14,851 nt of DNA from Rhizobacter sp. (GCA_014379885.1 JACMKW010000462.1:1-14851), one strand, 5' to 3'; shown: positions 5,856-13,204, numbered from the stretch's first letter. The notes: generated by a model from the letters alone, not told the origin. Made by a program: numbers and translations.

Positions 5856-7539
5856 AGCACTGATCCAAACGCTGCTGCTTGTCGCCAGCCTGCTGGGCGG
5901 CGCAGCCTGGGCCCAGTCGCCCATCTCGCTGAACGCCGATGCCGAAGTCGAGATCAGCGCACGAGGCCAGCTCTACGTGGCGCAAGAAGACACGCCGCCT
6001 GCGTCGGCCGCCGCGCTGGGCGCCTGGCTCGCAAAGCAGAAGCAGGTCGAGCGCGTGAGCCTGTTCGGCGGCAGCTACTGGTTCCTGGCCACGGTTCAGA
6101 ACGACACTCTGCAAACGCGCTGGGTGATCGACCCCACCGGCACGCTGATGGAACGCATCGAAGTGCGTGTCTATGCGCCCGGCTACCCGGTGCAATCGTT
6201 CATCACCGGCTACCGCGCCAACAGCAGCTACATGCTGCACTACGGTGGCAACGTCGAGCTGCCGATCGGTGGGCAAGCGCAGGTGCTGCTGCGCATAGAG
6301 AGCCGCTACTTTGCGCGTTACCCAAGCATCTACGTGGCAAGCCAGGCCGGCTACCGCAAGACGGTGATCTCCGAGAACGTGCTCACGCTGTGCGCCCTGG
6401 GTGCCATGCTCACGCTCGCGCTTTACAACCTCTTTGTGTACCTGGGCGTGCGCGACCGGGCGATGCTGTACTACGCGATGTACCTGCTGACTGCTACCGT
6501 TTCGTGGGCCATGACGCTGCATGTGGTGTCTGACTGGTTGGGCTGGCGCGGCCTGTCGTGGCACTACGTGGCCTTCTTTCTGGGCGCGGTGTTCAACACC
6601 ATGTTCTTCCTGGAGTTTCTGCACCTGCGCGAGCATGCGCCGCGGCTCGCGTGGGCCGCACGCGGCAACATGTTCGTGGCGCTGGCGCTGCTGCCCATCT
6701 GCTTTCTTTCGGTGGCCTATGCGCACCTGCTGGCCACGGCGGTGATCTCGGTCACGCTGACGCTGGCGCTCGTCTCCGGGATGATCCGCCTCGGCCAGGG
6801 CTTTCTGCCGGCGCGCTATTTCCTTGCGGCCTTTTTCGCGCTGCTGCTGCCGGCAGTGCTGATCTTGCCGGCCAACTTCGGGCTGGTGCCCAGCGTGATG
6901 CGCAACATCGAGCTCTTCACGCTGCTGGGCGCCACCACCGACGCGGTGCTGCTGGCGTTTGCGCTGGCCGACAAGATCCGCCTGCTCGGCCGCGAAAAAG
7001 ACACCTACCTCAAACAACTCAACGACGCTCTCACCCAGGCCAGCACCGATTCGCTCACCGGCATTGCCAACCGTCACGCCTTTGACCGCGCTATCACCGC
7101 CATGACGGCAGCCACCTCGGACAGCGATACACCGCAACGCATCATGCTGGTGATGATCGACCTGGACGGGCTGAAGCGCATCAACGACGAGCACGGCCAC
7201 GCCCACGGTGACGGGCTGCTTCGCGAGTTTGCGCAACAGCTCAGCGCACTCAAGGCGGAAGGCATGAGCGTGTTCCGTCTCGGCGGCGACGAGTTTGCGG
7301 TGTTGGGCGAACGGTCGCAAGAAGACCTGGCGCGCCACAAGCTGAATCAGATTGAGCGCCTGCTGCACGAGGCCGGCTTCCCGGGCTGCGGCATCAGCTA
7401 TGGCATTGCCTTCGGCTCCGAAATCAATTCGGGCTCGCAGTTGCTGATGCATGCGGATGCACGGATGTATTTGCACAAAACGACGAAAAAGGGCCCCGCA
7501 GTCGCTGACGCTCCTGCCCCCAAGGGGCGCCACGCCTGA
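5848..7539 (+). CDS. 7TMR-DISM membrane diguanylate cyclase (GGDEF)
   Basis: 563 residues. It makes cyclic di-GMP from two GTP in response to an external ligand. Order of parts: signal peptide MCRALIQTLLLVASLLGGAAWA; periplasmic DISMED2-like beta domain (about 25-165, with WFLATVQNDTLQTRWVIDP and a YP-rich middle); seven-helix 7TM-DISM block (about 175-385, starting near LTLCALGAMLTLALYNLFVYLGVRD); short coiled linker; GGDEF domain from about 400 (DSLTGIANRHAF, VMIDLDGLKRINDEHGHAHGD, FRLGGDEFAVLGE with GGDEF at 479-483). The signature is intact, so it should be active. The inhibitory RxxD site is absent: the residues in that place are AEGM. ATG 5848 overlaps the upstream gene by 8 bases; TTG 5833 and GTG 5839 are in-frame alternatives inside the hairpin. 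The basic, proline-rich tail (KKGPAVADAPAPKGRHA) looks unstructured. Confidence 0.92.
   Translation: MCRALIQTLLLVASLLGGAAWAQSPISLNADAEVEISARGQLYVAQEDTPPASAAALGAWLAKQKQVERVSLFGGSYWFLATVQNDTLQTRWVIDPTGTLMERIEVRVYAPGYPVQSFITGYRANSSYMLHYGGNVELPIGGQAQVLLRIESRYFARYPSIYVASQAGYRKTVISENVLTLCALGAMLTLALYNLFVYLGVRDRAMLYYAMYLLTATVSWAMTLHVVSDWLGWRGLSWHYVAFFLGAVFNTMFFLEFLHLREHAPRLAWAARGNMFVALALLPICFLSVAYAHLLATAVISVTLTLALVSGMIRLGQGFLPARYFLAAFFALLLPAVLILPANFGLVPSVMRNIELFTLLGATTDAVLLAFALADKIRLLGREKDTYLKQLNDALTQASTDSLTGIANRHAFDRAITAMTAATSDSDTPQRIMLVMIDLDGLKRINDEHGHAHGDGLLREFAQQLSALKAEGMSVFRLGGDEFAVLGERSQEDLARHKLNQIERLLHEAGFPGCGISYGIAFGSEINSGSQLLMHADARMYLHKTTKKGPAVADAPAPKGRHA
7516..7528. repeat. small GC-rich palindrome in the end of the cyclase gene
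   Basis: GCCCC-CAA-GGGGC lies 9 bases before the stop codon and encodes part of the odd tail APAPKGRHA. GC-rich palindromes of this kind are often dispersed in intergenic DNA of Burkholderiales, so the tail may be a translated repeat; this is recollection, not a search result. It could act with 7575-7587 in termination. Confidence 0.3.
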
Positions 7540-7574
7540 GCTCGGCAGACCCGTGCTCGGCGCGTTGCTGGATG

Positions 7575-7587
7575 GAAGCCTGGCTTC
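7575..7587. terminator. possible bidirectional terminator between convergent genes
   Basis: GAAGC-CTG-GCTTC (5-bp stem, 3-base loop; the palindrome extends to GAAGCC-T-GGCTTC) lies in the 54-base gap between the cyclase stop (7539) and the rsgA stop (7594). It is in the right place to end transcription from both sides, but it lacks a strong T-run. Confidence 0.35.
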
Positions 7588-7593
7588 GCCGGC

Positions 7594-8700
7594 TCATACT
7601 TCTCCGCGCTTCATCTTCAAGCGCAGGTTCGCCGCCCTTCCGCGCGCTTTCCACTCCGAGGTTATCTGCTGCCGCTCCAGCACCGTGAGGGTGTCGCGGC
7701 GTACCTCTCGCAGCAACTTCTGGTAGTTGCGCAAACGGTCGGGCGACACCCCTTCTCGCACGGCGCAACCGGGTTCATCACCATGCCGGCAGTCGCGAAA
7801 GCGGCAATGGATTGCCAGTGAAGCGATGTCTTCGAAGCTGGCCGTCAGCGTGCTCTCGTCGGCATCGGGCCGCAGCGTGCGCAGGCCCGGGGTATCGATG
7901 ACGCAGGCGCCGCCCGGCAGGCGGTGCAAGGAACGCGAGGTGGTGGTGTGCTTGCCCCGGCTGTCGTGCTCGCGCACAGCGCCGGTGTCTTGCAAGGCCG
8001 CTCCGGCCAGCGCGTTGGTGAGCGTCGATTTGCCGGCGCCTGAAGAGCCGAGCAACACCACCGTTTGCCCCGGTTCGAGGTAAGGGTCGAGCACGCGGGT
8101 GGTGGCAGGCTGCGTGCCGTTGACGGCCACCACCTCCACCTGCGGGGCAATGCGCGTTCGCAGCTCTGCGATGGCGGCGTCCACCCTGTCTGGCGTGACC
8201 ACATCGGCCTTGGTGAGCACCACCACCGGCGTCACGCCCTGGCCTTGCACCAGTGCCAGAAAACGCTCCAGGCGGCGTGGGTTGAAGTCATCGTCCAGGC
8301 CCATCACGAGCAAGGCGGTGTCAACGTTGCTGACCACCGGGTGGCGCCGGCCGTCGGCGTCGCGCCGCGCAATGTGTGTGAGTGGCGCAATGCGCTCGTG
8401 CACCCAGGCCTGCCCATGCGGGTCGCGCACCAGCACCACCCAGTCGCCCACCGCAACAGCAGTGTCTTGGTCAAGCAGCGAGCGCGCAAGCCGCGGCAGC
8501 ACGCGTGCACTCGATTCGTGCTGGCCATCGTGCACCTGCAGTGTTTCGCGGTGCACCTCGGTCACACGCACCAGGCAGCGGGGTGCGCCTGTCGCTTCGG
8601 TTTCGTCGGTTTCAGGAACAGGTTGAGAACAAATGGCCACCAGGGCCATCGCGGGCGTCAAGCCCACCGAGCGCAAGCGCTCCACATCCATTTCGATCAT
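7594..8700 (-). CDS. rsgA: ribosome small-subunit-dependent GTPase A (RsgA/YjeQ family)
   Basis: 368 residues. RsgA is a cytoplasmic GTPase that binds the 30S subunit late in assembly and checks maturation. The N-terminal part (about 40-110, LVRVTEVHRETLQVHDG, AVGDWVVL) is the OB-fold. The GTPase motifs come in the circularly permuted order diagnostic of the family: G4 TKAD (163-166), G1 GSSGAGKST (218-226), a G2-type GKHTTTSR (249-256), G3 DTPG (269-272). The C-terminal zinc site is CRFRDCRHGDEPGC (Cys299, Cys304, His306, Cys312). The N-terminal extension and sequence style match a longer RsgA variant, so a second, shorter rsgA may exist elsewhere in the genome. ATG at 8700 has only a weak GGAAG upstream; ATG at 8691 (Met4) is possible. 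Confidence 0.95.
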   Translation of the reverse strand: MIEMDVERLRSVGLTPAMALVAICSQPVPETDETEATGAPRCLVRVTEVHRETLQVHDGQHESSARVLPRLARSLLDQDTAVAVGDWVVLVRDPHGQAWVHERIAPLTHIARRDADGRRHPVVSNVDTALLVMGLDDDFNPRRLERFLALVQGQGVTPVVVLTKADVVTPDRVDAAIAELRTRIAPQVEVVAVNGTQPATTRVLDPYLEPGQTVVLLGSSGAGKSTLTNALAGAALQDTGAVREHDSRGKHTTTSRSLHRLPGGACVIDTPGLRTLRPDADESTLTASFEDIASLAIHCRFRDCRHGDEPGCAVREGVSPDRLRNYQKLLREVRRDTLTVLERQQITSEWKARGRAANLRLKMKRGEV

Positions 8701-8812
8701 GGTGAGATCTGTCTTCCATCGTCAGGAATGCACGGCGCCAAGGCCATGCGAATGCCAGCGCGCATCAGCGTGAAGCTGCGCGAGGCAACGAAGGGGGAAG
8801 AAGGTCAACCGC

Positions 8813-8827
8813 GGCGCAAACTGCGCC
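8813..8827 (-). promoter_or_regulatory. small hairpin in the rsgA upstream region
   Basis: GGCGCA-AAC-TGCGCC is a perfect 6-bp inverted repeat between the short ORF and rsgA. It could be a terminator/attenuator stem for the leader or a chance GC palindrome. Confidence 0.25.
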
Positions 8828-8881
8828 ACAGCGGAAGGTCAGATCTCAGCGAAGAAATGCAAGAGAAGGTGACGATGCGGC

Positions 8882-8932
8882 TCAGGCGGCGCGAGCGGCG
8901 ACCCACAGGGGAGCAATGTCAGCGTGCGTCAT
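8882..8932 (-). CDS. candidate 16-residue leader peptide or small ORF upstream of rsgA
   Basis: AAGGAGA (8946-8940 on the - strand) stands 8 bases before ATG (8932-8930), a near-ideal initiation signal and much stronger than that of rsgA itself. The ORF reads MTHADIAPLWVAARAA and stops at TGA (8884-8882). It lies 181 bases upstream of rsgA on the same strand. No family is recognised. It could be a real micro-protein, a leader peptide controlling rsgA, or the remnant 5' end of a lost gene. Confidence 0.3.
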   Translation of the reverse strand: MTHADIAPLWVAARAA

Positions 8933-9174
8933 TGAGTTGTCTCCTTCAGGTGGGTGGATGGGAAGGCGCGAAGTCTGGCACGCCTTCAAGCACGGGTCAA
9001 CGGTATCGATGCGAGCCGGCCACCGTTCTGGCGTAACGCCTTCATGACGTCGCGCCACCTACGCTGACTCTGTCGCTTGCTGAAAACCGCTGATTTCTAT
9101 CCGACACCACGGCGGACGAACCGAAGCAGCGCTCCCTGCTGAATCCGGTGTCATCAACCTGTCTGGAGTGAACG

Positions 9175-9351
9175 ATGAAAACTTTCTTGCTATTGGGTTT
9201 GATCTTGGCGGCCTCGACCGTCACCGTGGCCGCGGCGCCCGTAGGTCAGGTATCGGTGTCGAGCACGTCGCACGCCGTCGGAGCGCGACCCGAGATCAAC
9301 TGCGGTTTCATCTGCGACTCGTTCGGCCGCTGCCGGCGCGTCTGCTGGTAG
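9175..9351 (+). CDS. small secreted four-cysteine peptide, unknown function
   Basis: 58 residues, starting at ATG 9175 behind GGAG with a good 7-8 base spacing. Residues 1-21 are a clear Sec signal peptide (MKTFLLLGLILAASTVTVAAA), followed by a Ser/Val/Thr-rich stretch. The C-terminus is INCGFICDSFGRCRRVCW, with cysteines 43, 47, 53 and 57 in a symmetric C-x3-C-x5-C-x3-C pattern, suggesting two disulfides of a hairpin-like knot in the periplasm or outside the cell. The gene ends at TAG 9349-9351. I do not recognise a named family. Small disulfide-rich, basic tails of this kind could be antimicrobial, metal-binding or adhesive; none of these is shown by the sequence. Confidence 0.75.
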   Translation: MKTFLLLGLILAASTVTVAAAPVGQVSVSSTSHAVGARPEINCGFICDSFGRCRRVCW

Positions 9352-9362
9352 ACCCCTCCAAC

Positions 9363-9389
9363 CACCCGGTTTCGGCGTGGAATCGGGTG
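9363..9389. terminator. possible bidirectional terminator
   Basis: CACCCG (9363-9368) and CGGGTG (9384-9389) form a 6-bp stem, with TTC/GAA extending it past a small internal loop. It lies in the 52-base gap between the convergent ends of the cysteine peptide and the - strand membrane protein. No T-run is present. Confidence 0.35.
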
Positions 9390-9403
9390 ACCTGCGAACG
9401 GGC

Positions 9404-9673
9404 TCAGTCCTTGCGCTTCAACTGAGGCGGCGCGTCGGGGATTTCACGCGCCTCGATGTCCACCACCTCACCTCGGCCAGGCGGTGCATCAAAGCCCGGG
9501 TTGACACGAAATTTCACCATGCGCGGGCGGCGCCCCCGCAGCAGGCTCCACACCAGCAGCAACACCGTGAACACCAGGCCCGCGGCCAGCAGCACGGCCG
9601 CAAACACCAGGCCAACGGCAATCACCAGCAGGCGCAGCAGCGTTGAAAAGATTCGACGAATGAAGGTCAACAC
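9404..9673 (-). CDS. small membrane protein, unknown function
   Basis: About 89 residues when started at GTG 9673 (MLTFIRRIFSTLLRLLVIAV). TTG 9670 is equally possible, and an earlier in-frame start would run to 9754. A positively charged N-terminus is followed by a long hydrophobic run (about residues 12-46) that could form one long helix or a hairpin of two. Then come a basic stop-transfer patch LLRGRRPRM and a polar, proline-rich tail (VNPGFDAPPGRGEVVDIEAR) ending KRKD, probably cytoplasmic. No convincing Shine-Dalgarno is visible. The codon pattern and membrane architecture support a real gene. No family is recognised. It is divergent from the S9 peptidase gene, with about 81 bases between starts. 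Confidence 0.65.
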   Translation of the reverse strand: MLTFIRRIFSTLLRLLVIAVGLVFAAVLLAAGLVFTVLLLVWSLLRGRRPRMVKFRVNPGFDAPPGRGEVVDIEAREIPDAPPQLKRKD

Positions 9674-9754
9674 AAGAGAACTCGGCAGCCAGAACAAGCG
9701 GTGATTATCGGCGGCGTCACAATGCACGCTCACGGTCCGACGCAAGCCCCTCAT

Positions 9755-11731
9755 ATGAAGAAATTCGCACTGGCCTCAGTCATCGCACTTTCCGCCTGCA
9801 CCACGCCGCCACCGCCCGCAGCGGTGCTCACGCCCAACGCCAACCTGGTGACACAAGGCATACCGCCCATCCCTGCCAGCCTGGTCGAGCAGGTGGCCAG
9901 GTACACCGATTTTCGCGGCCACAACTTCGCCGACTGGCACCCCACGCAGCGCGAAATGGTGGTGGCCCACCGCAAGGCCGGCGCCAACACCGCGCAGCTG
10001 TTTCGGCTGGCCGGCCCGATGGCCGAGATGGAGCAGTTGACCGATTCGGCCGACCCCGTCACCACCGCCAGCTACGAGCCGCGTGACGGCAAGTACCTGG
10101 TCTTCGAACGCAGTGCCGGTGGCAGCGAGGCCGACCAGCTCTACCGCCTCGACCTGGCCACCAAACAAACCACGCTGTTGAGCGACCCCAACGAGCGCCA
10201 CAACCTGCAAGGCTGGCTGCACCAAGGCAGCCAGTTGCTCACCGCCTCGTTGCCGCTGGACAAGACGGCACAAGGTGGCACACGCGCCAAGGTGGCCACC
10301 ACCTTCCGGTTGATGGACCCGCGCAACCAGCAGGCACAGCGCAAGGTGGCCGAGCTCGATGGCGGTGGCTGGTACGCCGGTGGCGTGTCACCCGACGACA
10401 AGCAGGTGGCACTCACCCGCTACCTCTCGGCCACCGAATCGCAGGTGTGGCTGCTCGACCTGGCCACCGGGCAGACCACGCAGGTGTTGCCCGCACCCGG
10501 CAGCACCGAACGCGCCACCTACTTCGCTGGCGACTTCTTGCCCGGCGGTGATGGCTTCTACGTCATCAGCGACCGCGCCGGTGAGTTCCGCGAGCTGATG
10601 GCCTACCGCTTTGCCGACCGCCAGCTCACGCGCATGACCGCGCACATCCCCTGGGACGTAAGCAGCATGTCGGCCTCAGCGGATGGCAGCGTTGTCGCTG
10701 CGCAGATGAACGTCGACGGCCGTGACGAGCTGCACCTGTTCGATGGCAAGACGCTGAAGGAGCTGCCGCTGCCCTCGGTGCCAGCCGGCAGCGTGGGCAC
10801 CGCGGTATTTCACCGCCGCACCGGCGAGCTGGCGTTCTCACTCAACAGTGCTCAAGGCCCGAGCCAGCTCTATACCCGCCTCGCTGACGGCCGACTCACC
10901 GGCTGGACCCGCGCCTATGCACCACCCGGTATCGACATGAAAGGCTTTCGCGACCAGACCATCGTGCGCTGGAAGAGCTTCGACGGCCGCGACATCTCGG
11001 GCCTGATGAATCTCCCACCCGCGCGCTTCAGCGGCAAGCGCCCGGTGATGATCGTGATCCACGGCGGGCCCGAGGGCCAGGCCACGGTCGGCTTCATGGG
11101 CCGCTACAACTACTTCATCGACGAGCTGGGCATGGCCGTCATCCAGCCCAACGTGCGCGGCTCCAGCGGCTTTGGCAAGAGCTTCCTGTCGCTCGACGAT
11201 GGCATGAAGCGTGAAGACTCGGTGAAAGACATTGGCACCCTGCTCGACTGGGTGGCCACCCAGCCGCAGCTCGACGCGTCGAAGGTGATCGTCACCGGCG
11301 GCAGCTATGGCGGCTACATGAGCCTGGCGGTGAGCACCCATTACGCCGACCGCATTGCGGGTTCGATCGACGTGGTGGGCATCTCCAACTTCGTCACCTT
11401 CTTGCAGAACACCGAAAGCTACCGGCGTGACCTGCGACGCGTGGAATATGGCGACGAGCGTGACCCCGCCATGCGCGCCTTCCTGGAAAAGATCTCGCCG
11501 CTGACGAATGCCGGGCGCATCACCAAGCCGCTGTTCGTGGTGCAGGGCAAGAACGACCCGCGTGTGCCCTACACCGAAGCCGAGCAGATCGTGGCGAAGG
11601 CACGCACCAACCACACGCCGGTCTGGTACCTGCGCGCCGAGAACGAGGGCCACGGCTTTGCGCGCAAGGAAAACGCGGACTACCAGTTCTATGCCACCGT
11701 GCTCTTCTTGCAGCAGACCTTAGGAAAGTAG
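9755..11731 (+). CDS. S9 family peptidase (prolyl oligopeptidase/acylaminoacyl peptidase-like) lipoprotein
   Basis: 658 residues. It starts with a lipoprotein signal MKKFALASVIALSAC (lipobox LSAC, Cys15), so it is expected to be tethered in the periplasm. Residues about 40-390 contain repeated TolB/WD-like beta-propeller blades (for example YLVFERSAGGSEADQLYRLD and VWLLDLATGQTTQV). The C-terminal alpha/beta hydrolase domain has the HGGP oxyanion motif (His436), nucleophile Ser517 in GGSYGGYM, Asp601 in GKNDPRVP and His633 in NEGHGF: a complete S9 triad. It should cleave short peptides, typically after proline or from blocked N-termini. ATG 9755 is chosen because it starts the lipoprotein signal; ATG 9722 or 9701 would put extra residues before it. 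The ribosome binding site is poor. It overlaps the convergent methyltransferase gene by 12 bases. Confidence 0.95.
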   Translation: MKKFALASVIALSACTTPPPPAAVLTPNANLVTQGIPPIPASLVEQVARYTDFRGHNFADWHPTQREMVVAHRKAGANTAQLFRLAGPMAEMEQLTDSADPVTTASYEPRDGKYLVFERSAGGSEADQLYRLDLATKQTTLLSDPNERHNLQGWLHQGSQLLTASLPLDKTAQGGTRAKVATTFRLMDPRNQQAQRKVAELDGGGWYAGGVSPDDKQVALTRYLSATESQVWLLDLATGQTTQVLPAPGSTERATYFAGDFLPGGDGFYVISDRAGEFRELMAYRFADRQLTRMTAHIPWDVSSMSASADGSVVAAQMNVDGRDELHLFDGKTLKELPLPSVPAGSVGTAVFHRRTGELAFSLNSAQGPSQLYTRLADGRLTGWTRAYAPPGIDMKGFRDQTIVRWKSFDGRDISGLMNLPPARFSGKRPVMIVIHGGPEGQATVGFMGRYNYFIDELGMAVIQPNVRGSSGFGKSFLSLDDGMKREDSVKDIGTLLDWVATQPQLDASKVIVTGGSYGGYMSLAVSTHYADRIAGSIDVVGISNFVTFLQNTESYRRDLRRVEYGDERDPAMRAFLEKISPLTNAGRITKPLFVVQGKNDPRVPYTEAEQIVAKARTNHTPVWYLRAENEGHGFARKENADYQFYATVLFLQQTLGK

Positions 11732-12391
11732 GGGCCGGGCCGTGCGCGCATAGCTCAGCACCCGCCCCTTGTAGGGCGTGCTGCCGTCGGGCAAGAGGCT
11801 GACCTTGAGTTCTTCGCGCTCGAAGCCGAGCCCGTCCATCAAGCGGTTGAAGCCGGCACGGTTGCCGCGATCCGGGTCAACGATCACCACCTCCATCGCC
11901 GCTTGCGAATGGCGTTCGATGAAAGCGGCCAGGGCGGCGGGCTGGTCGCGCTCGTAGAGTACGTCGCTGCCGATGATGAGGTCGAACAGCCCCAGGCCTT
12001 CGTTCACCGCAGCCCAGTCACCATGGAGATAAGGCAGCGCCGGCAACACGTTCAAGCGCACGTTCTCGTCGAGAAAGATGCCCGCCAGTGGGTGGCAGTC
12101 GCTCGCCGTCACGTCACCATGGCGGCGGTGCAAGGACAAGCTCGCCAGGCCGAGGCCACAGCCCACTTCAAGAATGCGGCGCTCGCCCAGCGCCGCGTCT
12201 TGCATGTGCGCCGCCAGCACCAGCGCCGAGGGCCACACCAGGCCGAACAGCGGCCAGGCCGCCGACGAGATGCCGATGCGCTCGGCCTCGCCGTCAGGGT
12301 CGTGGAACTGCTGTTTGTCGAGCAGGGAGCGCACCTGCATCGCGAGGCCCGCAACGGATATGGTTTCTAGCTTGATCTGGTACCCAGGCAT
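11720..12391 (-). CDS. class I SAM-dependent methyltransferase (Methyltransf_16-like)
   Basis: 223 residues. The SAM-binding motif I is ILEVGCGLGLASL (residues 73-85); the acidic end of strand 2 is TASDCHP (Asp98); motif IV is LIIGSDVLYERDQ (about 139-150). The preceding FGLVWPSALVLAAHM segment and the DVLY motif are typical of the family-16 group that includes protein lysine methyltransferases of the METTL21/EEF1AKMT type, so a protein or small-molecule target is possible; the bacterial substrate is unknown. Start: ATG 12391 behind GAGGAG, though spacing is long (11 bases). It follows the dioxygenase gene by 21 bases on the same strand, forming a two-gene operon. The TAA stop lies inside the 3' end of the S9 peptidase gene. 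Confidence 0.87.
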   Translation of the reverse strand: MPGYQIKLETISVAGLAMQVRSLLDKQQFHDPDGEAERIGISSAAWPLFGLVWPSALVLAAHMQDAALGERRILEVGCGLGLASLSLHRRHGDVTASDCHPLAGIFLDENVRLNVLPALPYLHGDWAAVNEGLGLFDLIIGSDVLYERDQPAALAAFIERHSQAAMEVVIVDPDRGNRAGFNRLMDGLGFEREELKVSLLPDGSTPYKGRVLSYARTARPLLS

Positions 12392-12412
12392 TCCGCAGGG
12401 TACTCCTCAGGG

Positions 12413-13159
12413 CTATTTCCCTTGGAAACCGTGGGCACGGAAGGTGATGACCAGCGTGTCGCGATGTCCGCCTTCACTTGCCGATGAAGCCAGCGGCTGG
12501 ATCGGCGTGCTCTCGTGGATCACCCGCTCGTCGTCGAGCAGCAGCGTGGTCCAGGGCTCGGTCATGGTGAAGCGAATGCCATTGGGCCCGGCGGCCTCGA
12601 ACACGCGCGTTTCGCCGCCCTTCACACCGACGCGGTTCACCAGGATCACCGCCACAAAATCGACGCCATCGCGGTGGGCGCCTTCGGGTGTGGGCCGGCC
12701 GATGCCATCGGTGGTGTCGATGCGGAACTGGTGTGTCTCCACGAACCAGGGCTGCGGGCGCTTGATCGCCGAACAGGTGCGAGCCAGCGAGCGCAGCAGC
12801 TTCGCCCACACCGGCCGCGCCAGGGTGTTCGAGGCGACCGGATCGAACCAACGCTCCAGGCCGCCGTGCAAGGCGTTGTATTCCACCGGCTGCCAATGCG
12901 CACGGTGTGGTGCGGGCGTGACCACATCACCGTCGATCACACAACACGCATGGCGCCTGCGACGGTAGTGGCCGCCGTCGCGCAGGTATGCGTCGGGGGG
13001 CAGGTCGTCCCAGCTCGCTTGCAGGGCGTTCAGTTCGGCCACTTTGCAGGGCACGAGTTGGCACAAGTCGGCCGGGCTGATGGCCACATGGCCCGATGTG
13101 CGAAGCGTGGCGTTCAGCTCGGTGGGTGTGGTGAAGGGTGGAATGAGGCGGGCGGTCAT
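12413..13159 (-). CDS. 2OG-Fe(II) dioxygenase, PF10014 (2OG-Fe_Oxy_2, IDO/BsmA-like)
   Basis: 248 residues, a normal family length. The iron triad is seen as His162 and Asp164 in EGAHRDGVDFVAV and His215 in ERVIHESTPI; Arg233 in GHRDTLVITF is placed to bind the 2-oxoglutarate carboxylate. The phrases VNRVGVKGGETRVF and the double-stranded beta-helix strands around them match the family that includes the L-isoleucine hydroxylase IDO of Bacillus thuringiensis. These enzymes hydroxylate free amino acids or similar small molecules with O2 and 2-oxoglutarate. The substrate here cannot be read. It is the first gene of an operon with the methyltransferase downstream, so hydroxylation followed by methylation is plausible but only inferred. 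ATG 13159 is the first start and lies in the gap shared with divergent trhA. Confidence 0.9.
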   Translation of the reverse strand: MTARLIPPFTTPTELNATLRTSGHVAISPADLCQLVPCKVAELNALQASWDDLPPDAYLRDGGHYRRRRHACCVIDGDVVTPAPHRAHWQPVEYNALHGGLERWFDPVASNTLARPVWAKLLRSLARTCSAIKRPQPWFVETHQFRIDTTDGIGRPTPEGAHRDGVDFVAVILVNRVGVKGGETRVFEAAGPNGIRFTMTEPWTTLLLDDERVIHESTPIQPLASSASEGGHRDTLVITFRAHGFQGK

Positions 13160-13204
13160 GAACGGAATGATGCCAGCCTTGGCGTAGATTCAGCCGATCG
13201 TGTG

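Larger units (their letters stand above)
8701..9174. other. 474-base region without a convincing gene, between rsgA and the small peptide gene
   Basis: This gap separates two divergent genes and must hold both their promoters. No protein domain is recognisable in any frame; a + strand frame covering the first 336 bases is only the continuation of an antisense frame through rsgA. What can be seen is a 16-codon ORF with a strong ribosome binding site on the - strand (8882-8932), a small hairpin GGCGCA-AAC-TGCGCC (8813-8827), and a TTGACC (-35-like, - strand, 9000-8995) without a good -10. Confidence 0.6.

Noticed and set aside
5755..7533. Long open frame on the - strand opposite the diguanylate cyclase (592 codons)
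   Set aside because: It is an antisense shadow created by GC-rich codon bias: His/Arg/Gln/Val-rich, no domain, and exactly opposite a gene with complete motifs.
8704..8847. GAGATCTG and CAGATCTC as an inverted repeat 130 bases apart
   Set aside because: The core AGATCT is itself a palindrome, so a distant pairing of two 8-mers is easily chance.
8065..9036. 323-codon + strand open frame running from rsgA antisense into the gap
   Set aside because: Most of it mirrors rsgA; the last part in the gap has no family features or start signal.
9701..9757. Earlier in-frame ATG starts (9701, 9722) for the S9 peptidase
   Set aside because: They would place extra residues before a textbook lipoprotein signal peptide that starts at 9755.
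12078..12968. 296-codon + strand open frame opposite the methyltransferase and dioxygenase
   Set aside because: Ser/Arg/Pro-rich antisense translation covering two genes with complete catalytic motifs.
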